The notes beneath the pieces were generated by a model that did not search any database, was not told where the DNA came from, and was given only the letters and a program-made list of their open reading frames with translations. From NCBI GenBank assembly GCA_025449115.1, contig JAHLKC010000198.1:1-50506 (forward strand): a stretch of 50,506 nucleotides of DNA, given 5' to 3'. The translations under genes were made by a program, and so were the position numbers. Source of the stretch: Chytridium lagenaria. Taxonomy: Eukaryota; Chytridiomycota; Chytridiomycetes; Chytridiales; Chytridiaceae. This document shows positions 42,783 through 50,506 of this stretch, one piece after another; within the stretch, counting starts at the first letter, position 1; every line of letters starts with the position of its first letter.

Positions 42783-45700
42783 CTATTTATAAACGATGAA
42801 AACAAAATCTTCTAGGGCTAATGGAACCTCACCTCCATCATTAGCCTTGTCGAGATGCGCGTCAAGCATAGGTGCATCTTCTAATGGGACATCTTTGTCA
42901 CCAGAATCACTACAATAACCATCATTATCTGTAGCGTCTGTATAACCGGTGGGAACCACTCGGTCTCGTTTAGGACAACCATATTTCCGTATATGGCTTA
43001 ACCTCTTCAAGAATTCCTTCTGATTTGTTTTAGCTATGCCGACCCAGTAGTCGGCAACTATCTTTTTGGGAACCTCACGTTCAGGTAACCAAATATTGTG
43101 GCAGGGGCCCTCTCCCAGCCATTTTACTTTGTATTCATATTCTCGTCCATTCAGCGAATGATCTTCTAACTTCTCCACATAGAAGTCTGGGTCATCATAA
43201 TGACCCTCTGCGACATCGCTATCGAAACGTCTAAATAGCTCACGGTTCACACCTTCGGCTACTTTCATTTTTGGCCGTCGTTGGACAACAGCGAACTTCT
43301 TCCAAAGTTCTATTTCTTGTGCAAAGTCGTCACTAACACCTTTGCACGCAGCGTCGGCAGAGTCCGTCGGAGGTAAAAGGTTATAGGGACGGAGCCTGGC
43401 AGCATTAGCTTGCCTAGACAGTAGTCTACCGTCGGGTAGTACTTCAACAATAGTGTATCGATTATAATCGGCGGACCTTGCGATGACGCGCATAGGACCG
43501 GACCAACGGAACTGGAATTTCTTTATTTGAGCATCCTCGCGGCTCTGTTTTTCGGTGCGTAAGGGCATCGATAACCACACACGATCACCAATATCAAACT
43601 TGAAAGTGTCATTCTTTTTATGTGATCGTGCAGTCTCAACACGATCAAGCTCTTTCTTGAGCAACAAAGCTCTAGCATAACTAAGTAGTGCAGGTAGTTC
43701 AGCGGCATAATCGCGAATCTTTTGAGACTCATTCTTCAGGAAATCAGATATTACCTTAGGCTGTCTTGGATTAGGCCCACTAACGAAATCGTCCTTGGAG
43801 GCGTGAGCCGCGCCGAGTATAGAGTCAACGACAGAGGCAACTTCCTCACGCGTTTGTACCAACACTATAGGTGTGGAAGTGGATGATGGTATCAACCTTG
43901 AATCGGCGAGCACTCTAACAATAGTAGTACCGCGAGCTAACACCTCACCATCATCGGGGGTGAATCTGCGAGGCGACAAGATGCAGTCGTCATTAAGATA
44001 CACTTTTAAAGTGCCACGGTCAATAAACGGCATATACTGCCTGAATTCCAGACGGTCAGTCAGTCCCCCACGATGAATCAAAGTGACTCGCACCTTTGAG
44101 GCATCTCTCGAAGAGGGATCTATGTCCCGCAACGGGACATTGGCCCAGTTGGTATAAAAATGACCTTCACCGTGCTCACCACGAGCGTGAAACTTACGAT
44201 AGTCACGCCTGTCTGCATCACAAGCCTGAGTGGAGACACAGTAAAAGGCGTCGAGACTGAACTTCATAATAGTGTCAGCAATTAATTCATAAAGATTACG
44301 AGTACCCTTGGTAGGTAACCCAAGAGTTATTTTAGATAAAGCAGTATCCAACGTGGCGTTATAGGTGACGTAAGATATAGCGATCTTAGGGAACGGAAGT
44401 CGAGACGTCATAGGCGTTGGAGGAGTAAACATCAACGCGGTCTCTGGGACTGGTTCGTCGGCAAAGGGGACAGGGTCACCAATATCCGACCAGGTACGAG
44501 GGTCAGGATATTCCTCAGCGTATACATCATCCGACGATATATTAATACCAAAACGTAAGTCAGCAGGGGTGATAGGATCGCGACCGAACATGAGAAGGAA
44601 AGGCGTTTCCCGTGTAGTGGGGTGCATTGTAGTTCTAAACGCGTACAAAACGTAAGGGAGGACATCATCCCAATCGGCATGAGTGCGCTGGTTCACATAT
44701 GCGCGTATCATTTGACAAAGAGTTTTGTTCGTTCTCTCAACTAATCCATTAGCTTGTGGCCAGTATGGCATGGAGAATGACTGAGACATACCTAGGATAA
44801 TACTCACTTTACGCATTAATTCGCTAGGGAAGGGACTTCCGTTATCGGCATGAAGGCTGACGGGTATGCCGAATCGGCAAAAGCACTGCTCAACGATAAC
44901 TCGCGCAACAGTCTCGGCCTCAATGTCCGGTACAGCGAAGGCGTCGCACCAACGCGTGAAATAGTCAGTTAGAACAACTATGTACTTATTGCCTTTATTG
45001 GATAGACGTAGGGGACCGACGACATCTATCGCAACTCGGTCCCAAGGTTTATCACCCAAGGGAACAGGTTTTAAAGCACCCACCCTTTTGAGATGGTCCT
45101 TTGACTGTTGACAGACATGGCATAAATTGACGTGCTCGTATAAGTCTTTGGTGACAGTCGGCCACCAATATCGTTCCAACATAGTCGGCATAAGTTTCTT
45201 GGCACCTAAATGTGCACCGGTCATCATGTCATCGTGAATCTGCTCTAAAGCGACGGATTTCAAGGTGTGCGGGACACATAGTGCGAGGCGAACCGGGGAT
45301 CGGCGTAAAAGATAATTACTCACGTGAATAACACGATATAGTAGTTTATTTTTCAATATGCAATGTTGTGCATTTAGTAATACACCCTTTTTCAATAAAG
45401 GGTCGTCAGGTGAAGTACCGTCCTCAAGGAAATGTACAATATTCTTATAACAGGGGTCATCTCTTTGATGGGTGATGAAGTCAACGCTCGTCATTCCGAA
45501 AGCAAGGACATCACCACTTTCATCATCGCGACGGTCAAGTTTCCGTAACTTCTTAATCTTTTTCGACGTTTCCCTCTCGTCGAGGTACACCTCAGGTTTA
45601 GTAACCAAAATTGGGAGGCTAATCAGGCTCTGATAATCGGATAAGTACGGATTTTCTTCCTGATCTATAGTTAGCTCGACTAGTTCATGATCACTCAAAC

Positions 45701-48700
45701 CAGCCATAAAGCGGTGGTCCACAAACCATCGAATATGCGCTAGGGTGGGATCAATAAGCATGTAATCAACTCTCCACAGACTTTGGTGTTTAGCCTGCGG
45801 ATCATGCCAGGTATATCCTGGTTCATGGGGATGACATTTGCGATAGCCGTCAATGAATCCTCTCACCGGGTCAAAGTATAACTCGTTAAACACTTTGACT
45901 TCCTCTCTTTCGAAGCCAGAGTATCCGACCATTCTAGACGGGTATCGGATGTCAAAAGAGGATCGAGCCACGTTCAGGTCGCCTGCGACTATCGTGCTCT
46001 TCCTACATTTCATTTTAGAGAGGAATCGGTGAAACTGGTGTAAGAATTTCATCTTATAATCTTGGCGCTCCTTTGTTCGCGATCCATTAGGTACATACAC
46101 ATTTACAATGTAAAGTCCAGGGAGCGATATAGTAACGCATCGACCTTCTTCAGATTGGTCATTGTCACGAAGATCATCCTCTCGGAGGTTTATGCCTCTC
46201 TTGGCTTCGCCTTCGACTACGGGGAGTCCATTTCTGACGAGAGTTATAACACCAGCATAGCCAGACCGCATGTCGTCCGCGTAGACAGTCCAGTTGGTCA
46301 ACTTATGTAGTTGATCCCAAAACTCTTGCCGCTTATAGCTAACGCGCGTTTCCTGAAGACATACTATCTGATAGTTCTGCGTCTCAAAATGGCGAACCAG
46401 ACACTCAGCGGGGTTGGAAGCGTCGCCTTCCAACTTATGTCCCAAAAGCTTTAAAGCCGCGGTATAAAGGCCATTAACGTTCCAGCTCGCTATTCTCAGC
46501 TTAGCATTCTCTATAGTAGGTGCGTTCACAAAAGGTGACGGCCGTAACATCCGAAGAGTATCGGGTTTACAATCGTGTATCATATTAATAGGCACTTGAT
46601 TAAAGTGTAGAGTAGTCTCGACTCCATATAATTCGAGTAGGGATAAGGGGTCATTCTTAAACTCCTTCCTTTCGAGTATGGGGTAGGCCAACTCGCGAAT
46701 ATCATGAATACGGTATGCATAGTAAGTTCTACAACATTCGTCGTATCCCATTGTAACGGGATCAAGATAGCCGCCAGTTCCCGGAATAATGGGTTTGGAA
46801 ACTCCCATGACATGAGTCACGGCTCCAAAGTGCCGGAAAGGTTCACTACCCTTGGGTTCACGTGGATCACGAATACTAACCACCCAGAATCTGAGTATGT
46901 TATCAAATCGTTGTGGATAATACACATAATCCTTGTGGCCATTAACGATGTCCATCAGCGGCCAGTTTGTAAGACGAACGAAAACATCGGACCTTTTATT
47001 AGAAGTAATAGGTTTACTCAGGTTCATAGGAACATGACTTTCGTCCATCGTCACCCACACTTGAGGAGTAGGTATTGGGGGTAAAAAGGGAACCAAACAA
47101 CGAGGGTCGGGAGGGTGGGACACGTGAATGCGAGCGTGTTCAAGAGGGCTCTCCTCTTGGAGTGAGGATGGCAAATATTGCCACAAATGGCGGTCATTAA
47201 CCGGCAGAAGGCGGAGAACGTCACGTTCAAGCAGCGTATCCTGAAGTTCCATCACGTTGACAATAGGGTATTGGTAAGTAATAGTATCATTAACAGGAAG
47301 GCGGTTAGAAGGACCAACAGTAAATACATATCGTAGTTTGTGGACAGGATATGTTTCATATGCCCACACGCGGGTAACGTCTAATGGGAGTGCAAACGGG
47401 AGATGCACTGTAGAGGTGTTGCATAGAAGAACGTCCATAATTGCAGCAGGTTCGACAGATGTGATAACAGCATCGACGGCGTAAGTATTGACAAGCTCAG
47501 TAGGGTGGCTGGTCGGGTGAGGGGTCGTCGACGTGAGAGCCCTATTCAAGGCACGAGCGTCCTTACCAATATATGAGCGAGCGATTGCTTCAGGGACAGT
47601 AGCCCCAGATTCATCAGAGGCAGCATCACCATTATCCACGGCCTTAAATATACGCGATAATGCGTCAGCAACGACTTGGCTCTTACCAGGGGTATGAACA
47701 AGTTCGATCTGGTGATCCTGCAAGGCGTAAACCCAGCGAGCGAAGCGACCGCGAAGGTCTCCTTTGGAGAATAATGGGATCAAGGCAGAGTGATCCGTCT
47801 CAATACGATAAGGTTTGTTCCAAGTATAGGGTTCGAATAAATTAGCAGACCAAACGACAGCAAGGCCTTCTCTGTCGGTGTTAGAGTAATTCTGCTCTGT
47901 CTTGCTAAGAGTACGGGATGCAAATGCGACGGGTAAGAGCTCACCATCACGTTTAACGAAGAGTCCAGCGCCGATACCGTATTTGGAGGCATCGCAAGTG
48001 ACGATGAATTCATCACCGTCCACAGGGTTAGTGAGCTGAACTTCGGCTTGGAGGATTTTTATTAATCGACGAAATGATGACTCGCAAGAGTCGGTCCATG
48101 CGAAAGGAGTATCTTTCTGCATGAGTGTAGTAAGCGAATGAGCAAGATCAGAGAAATTCGGAATAAATCGTCGGAAGTAATTCATAAAACCTAAGAAACG
48201 TTGGATATCCAACAGTGTTTTCGGCACAGGCCAGTCATCAAGGCGCTTGACTTTGTCGGGGTCAGCGCGTATACCATCTTTAGAGACAACATGGCCGAGG
48301 AAAGGCAACACATTGAAGAAGAACTGACACTTCTTTGGTTTTAACTTGAGGTTGTGCTCCAACAAACGGTTGAATACAAGTTGTAGACTTTCTAAATGAG
48401 AGTCGATATCCTTTGAGAAGATAATGATATCATCTATATAGACCATGCAATGAATCCACTTAAGTCCAGCGAGGACGGTATCCATGCTACGTTGAAAAGT
48501 AGGAGGACTATTAGTTAACCCGAAGGGCATGACGTTGTATTCATAGAGGCCATCAGGAGTGACAAAAGCGGTGCGGTGGCGGTCCTCGGGTGCGACTGGT
48601 ATTTGCCAGAACCCTGAAAGTAAGTCTAAAGAGGAAAATATGGTACTGCCGGCAAGCCGGTCAAACATCTCATCAATGCGCGGTAGTGGATATTTATCCT

Positions 48701-50506
48701 TAACAGTTATATTATTGAGGCGACGAAAATCGGTGCAGAAGCGTAGGGAACCATCTTTCTTTTTTGCTAAGCAGACAGGAGAGGCATAAGGTGAACGAGA
48801 TTCGCGAATAACGCCCGTCTTGAGCATTTCTGCGACATGATCACGAATAATTTTAGCGCGATCGAGGCCGACGGGATAAGGTGGGGCGTTGGGTGCACGA
48901 GAATAAGGCATCAACTCAATGGTATGGAGGCCAGGGGACTTCTGTCCCGTGTTGATGTACTCACGGAACACGTTGGGATTCTGGTCTTTAATAATAAAAG
49001 ACTTAAGGCGATCAACGAGCTCGGGAGAGGTGATGTGATCAAATGCGAATTGTTTGAGTAAGTCCTCATCCGTGACAGGAGTCATGTTCTTCAGGTAATC
49101 CATCCTATCCTCGGTAGTGTAGTCGTTTGGTTGTAAACGTATTTCAGGAAGATGTTCATCTATAGCCTGTTCGAGGAGCTTAGTGTCGTCGCCAGACAAC
49201 AACTGCTCGGGAGGACCACTAGTAAGAATATCGTCTATAGGAGAGCGATCAACGCGCTCAGCGGCCATGGCGACCATAGGTAAGTCATCAGGGACATCCA
49301 TCATAGGATCTAGCTCATCGTCGTGTGTCAAGGAGCTGGCTATGGCAACTTCGACTTTGTTAGTAGGTGCCGGTCTATTTGGCTTTGATTTCCTATGGAG
49401 ATTCGAGGCAGGGACCGAGGAAATCCTACCCTCGGCGACGGCGCAAAAATGGGTATGAATATCATTAAGTGATTTGAGATGAGGATTAGCCATTATCTCA
49501 GTTACCAGGAATAGAGTTAAGTTAACATCATCACTAATTGCGTCAATGAGTGGAACTACAAAATCGACGGATATATTATGATTATCATCAAAATGAGCGA
49601 CGGGTGAACCGCGTTTGAGCCATCGACCTTCAGATCCATGGTGGGTAATATGAATAGGAAAAGGTTTCATATCAACAACCTTTCGAGTCGTACGTGTAGT
49701 AGGCTCATCATCAGCGAGGTAGCGCATTCCGTCTGGAAATAAATCCTCATGGGAATAAATGGTTCGTTCGGAAGCGACATTTATGTCATCGTATATAGGT
49801 TCCGCGATGTAAATAGTCTGAGAGATGTCAGGCAAACGATCCATGGTGCACATGATGGTCATGCGCATGTTAGGTTCAAGATACACATTATCCGCGGCAA
49901 CGCAGCGGACATAAGGGGTTTCACTCTGGTACGTAGGTCCAGCTTCAACGACTTTCAAAGGCGTTTCATAGGATTTGACGCCAAGATCTGGGTGTTTGTA
50001 AAAATAACGGAGCGTACTTCTACTTGTAAGGATGTCCATATAGAAGCCTAGAATGACGGGCATCCCTAAGATAATGGGTTTAGGGCACTCACGAACTACA
50101 TAGAACTCAAACCACCGTTTAATATTTGGTGTAGATGAACCTGGTGCCACGTTCAGTGTGCACTTACCCATGATAGGCTGTCGGCCACCAATTCCAGTGG
50201 AGTATCGTCCAAATTTAAAAGGTTCGAAGTAGACTTCACGACCCTGTCGTATAAGATGGTGTAATAACGATAACCGAATAACGTTACAATTTGCGCCTCC
50301 GTCTAGGAGGGCGTCGCCGATGTACACGCCAGAGACGCGTGAACATATCTGCATTACATGAGGTTTTTCAAGATCAATAAGATCTTGTGGGACCTCATCA
50401 ACTATGATGGGGTCAGTTTGTACATCTATACAACACATTCCTCGGGACTCATAGTAAGAGTCAAAATCATTGTCAGCATCGGCGTTAACAGAAAACACTA
50501 AAGGGG
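42783..50506 (-). CDS. Ty3/gypsy (chromovirus-type) polyprotein with embedded AP endonuclease, 5' partial
   Basis: One uninterrupted frame of 2571 codons to TAG 42783-42785, still open at the window edge. Residues are numbered from the GTG at 50498, which is probably not the true start; Gag should lie upstream. Order: protease (LLDGGANCNVI, D66; PIILG 141-145); reverse transcriptase about 535-765 (LRFCTDFRRLNN, FSSLDLLSGFWQI, YIDD 687-690); RNase H about 800-950 (D836, E877, D902, D945); novel region 951-1332; Ape1/ExoIII endonuclease 1333-1612; integrase with zinc finger H1755, H1763, C1793, C1796 and catalytic D1825, D1885, E1921 (DD35E); novel region about 2015-2205; GPY/F-like 2300-2375; chromodomain about 2436-2485 (FYVEKLEDH, YKVKWLGEG, IWLPE). 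RT-RH before IN is the Ty3/gypsy order, and the chromodomain points to a chromovirus, which targets chromatin. The intact frame suggests recent activity. Confidence 0.93.
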   Translation of the reverse strand, partial: PLVFSVNADADNDFDSYYESRGMCCIDVQTDPIIVDEVPQDLIDLEKPHVMQICSRVSGVYIGDALLDGGANCNVIRLSLLHHLIRQGREVYFEPFKFGRYSTGIGGRQPIMGKCTLNVAPGSSTPNIKRWFEFYVVRECPKPIILGMPVILGFYMDILTSRSTLRYFYKHPDLGVKSYETPLKVVEAGPTYQSETPYVRCVAADNVYLEPNMRMTIMCTMDRLPDISQTIYIAEPIYDDINVASERTIYSHEDLFPDGMRYLADDEPTTRTTRKVVDMKPFPIHITHHGSEGRWLKRGSPVAHFDDNHNISVDFVVPLIDAISDDVNLTLFLVTEIMANPHLKSLNDIHTHFCAVAEGRISSVPASNLHRKSKPNRPAPTNKVEVAIASSLTHDDELDPMMDVPDDLPMVAMAAERVDRSPIDDILTSGPPEQLLSGDDTKLLEQAIDEHLPEIRLQPNDYTTEDRMDYLKNMTPVTDEDLLKQFAFDHITSPELVDRLKSFIIKDQNPNVFREYINTGQKSPGLHTIELMPYSRAPNAPPYPVGLDRAKIIRDHVAEMLKTGVIRESRSPYASPVCLAKKKDGSLRFCTDFRRLNNITVKDKYPLPRIDEMFDRLAGSTIFSSLDLLSGFWQIPVAPEDRHRTAFVTPDGLYEYNVMPFGLTNSPPTFQRSMDTVLAGLKWIHCMVYIDDIIIFSKDIDSHLESLQLVFNRLLEHNLKLKPKKCQFFFNVLPFLGHVVSKDGIRADPDKVKRLDDWPVPKTLLDIQRFLGFMNYFRRFIPNFSDLAHSLTTLMQKDTPFAWTDSCESSFRRLIKILQAEVQLTNPVDGDEFIVTCDASKYGIGAGLFVKRDGELLPVAFASRTLSKTEQNYSNTDREGLAVVWSANLFEPYTWNKPYRIETDHSALIPLFSKGDLRGRFARWVYALQDHQIELVHTPGKSQVVADALSRIFKAVDNGDAASDESGATVPEAIARSYIGKDARALNRALTSTTPHPTSHPTELVNTYAVDAVITSVEPAAIMDVLLCNTSTVHLPFALPLDVTRVWAYETYPVHKLRYVFTVGPSNRLPVNDTITYQYPIVNVMELQDTLLERDVLRLLPVNDRHLWQYLPSSLQEESPLEHARIHVSHPPDPRCLVPFLPPIPTPQVWVTMDESHVPMNLSKPITSNKRSDVFVRLTNWPLMDIVNGHKDYVYYPQRFDNILRFWVVSIRDPREPKGSEPFRHFGAVTHVMGVSKPIIPGTGGYLDPVTMGYDECCRTYYAYRIHDIRELAYPILERKEFKNDPLSLLELYGVETTLHFNQVPINMIHDCKPDTLRMLRPSPFVNAPTIENAKLRIASWNVNGLYTAALKLLGHKLEGDASNPAECLVRHFETQNYQIVCLQETRVSYKRQEFWDQLHKLTNWTVYADDMRSGYAGVITLVRNGLPVVEGEAKRGINLREDDLRDNDQSEEGRCVTISLPGLYIVNVYVPNGSRTKERQDYKMKFLHQFHRFLSKMKCRKSTIVAGDLNVARSSFDIRYPSRMVGYSGFEREEVKVFNELYFDPVRGFIDGYRKCHPHEPGYTWHDPQAKHQSLWRVDYMLIDPTLAHIRWFVDHRFMAGLSDHELVELTIDQEENPYLSDYQSLISLPILVTKPEVYLDERETSKKIKKLRKLDRRDDESGDVLAFGMTSVDFITHQRDDPCYKNIVHFLEDGTSPDDPLLKKGVLLNAQHCILKNKLLYRVIHVSNYLLRRSPVRLALCVPHTLKSVALEQIHDDMMTGAHLGAKKLMPTMLERYWWPTVTKDLYEHVNLCHVCQQSKDHLKRVGALKPVPLGDKPWDRVAIDVVGPLRLSNKGNKYIVVLTDYFTRWCDAFAVPDIEAETVARVIVEQCFCRFGIPVSLHADNGSPFPSELMRKVSIILGMSQSFSMPYWPQANGLVERTNKTLCQMIRAYVNQRTHADWDDVLPYVLYAFRTTMHPTTRETPFLLMFGRDPITPADLRFGINISSDDVYAEEYPDPRTWSDIGDPVPFADEPVPETALMFTPPTPMTSRLPFPKIAISYVTYNATLDTALSKITLGLPTKGTRNLYELIADTIMKFSLDAFYCVSTQACDADRRDYRKFHARGEHGEGHFYTNWANVPLRDIDPSSRDASKVRVTLIHRGGLTDRLEFRQYMPFIDRGTLKVYLNDDCILSPRRFTPDDGEVLARGTTIVRVLADSRLIPSSTSTPIVLVQTREEVASVVDSILGAAHASKDDFVSGPNPRQPKVISDFLKNESQKIRDYAAELPALLSYARALLLKKELDRVETARSHKKNDTFKFDIGDRVWLSMPLRTEKQSREDAQIKKFQFRWSGPMRVIARSADYNRYTIVEVLPDGRLLSRQANAARLRPYNLLPPTDSADAACKGVSDDFAQEIELWKKFAVVQRRPKMKVAEGVNRELFRRFDSDVAEGHYDDPDFYVEKLEDHSLNGREYEYKVKWLGEGPCHNIWLPEREVPKKIVADYWVGIAKTNQKEFLKRLSHIRKYGCPKRDRVVPTGYTDATDNDGYCSDSGDKDVPLEDAPMLDAHLDKANDGGEVPLALEDFVFIVYK
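45663..46502 (-). other. Ape1/ExoIII-type AP endonuclease (EEP) domain inside the Ty3 polyprotein
   Basis: Residues 1333-1612. All family motifs occur in order: ASWNVNGL (N1340), CLQETR (E1383), SGYAGV, EGRCVTI, NVYVPNG (Y1468), GDLNVA (D1507, N1509), GYSGFEREEV, GYTWHDP, WRVDYMLID (D1578), LSDHELV (D1603-H1604). The SGYAGV, GRV/CVT and GF-x-E/R-E elements are those of cellular Ape1/XthA enzymes rather than of LINE endonucleases. The family cleaves DNA at abasic sites and has 3' phosphodiesterase activity. Upstream and downstream frames are continuous with RNase H and integrase. Confidence 0.92.

Overview
The window looks like nuclear DNA of a flagellated (zoosporic) fungus or a close relative, such as a chytrid- or aphelid-grade lineage. 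Reasons: small spliceosomal introns (about 36-70 nt, GT...AG), very tight gene packing, fungal-type housekeeping genes, and three probable cilium/basal-body genes (CFAP92-like, centrin-like, FSIP1-like). TAA, TAG and TGA all appear to act as stops. Assignments rest on motif and family recognition by eye; no search was run.

Positions 1-20444 are a gene-dense block of 14 host genes. In order: CFAP92-like (+, 5' end outside the window), splicing factor SF3A1/Prp21 (+), an unusual centrin-like protein (-), a new-looking EF-hand + CAP-Gly protein (+), a WD40 protein (+), REXO1/Rex3-type RNA exonuclease (-), BRAP/Etp1 RING E3 ligase (-), FSIP1-like (+), SNIP1/Pml1 FHA protein (-), mitochondrial ribosomal protein uL4m (+), Rab7/Ypt7 (-), complex I subunit NDUFA12 (-) and the H3K79 methyltransferase DOT1 (+). 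Four gene pairs are divergent with only about 20-130 bp between start codons. REXO1, Rab7, SNIP1 and uL4m read cleanly through their introns. Several others carry single-base frame breaks, mostly in short homopolymers, which look like assembly errors rather than biology.

Positions 20445-42782 are a graveyard of nested transposons. Two Ty1/copia families are present: family A (about 505-bp LTR, ends TGTTGGG...TTCAACA) and family B (about 375-bp LTR, ends TGTTGGG...CCTACA). There is one near-complete family A element (minus strand), truncated or decayed family B copies in both orientations, and solo or partial LTRs. The 5' LTR of the family A element is split by a 1.97-kb non-autonomous DNA transposon with imperfect terminal inverted repeats, an 8-9 bp target duplication, symmetric subterminal hairpins and two GC-rich tandem arrays (55-bp and 30-bp units). 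Family A LTRs carry conserved paired ACGCGT boxes.

Positions 42783-50506 (minus, open at the window edge) hold the most remarkable feature: a 2571-codon uninterrupted Ty3/gypsy chromovirus-type polyprotein. Its order is protease, reverse transcriptase, RNase H, a novel ~380-residue region, a complete Ape1/ExoIII-type AP endonuclease domain with all catalytic motifs, integrase (HHCC + DD35E), another novel ~190-residue region, GPY/F and a chromodomain. An LTR retrotransposon carrying an intact AP-endonuclease domain is, as far as I know, undescribed.
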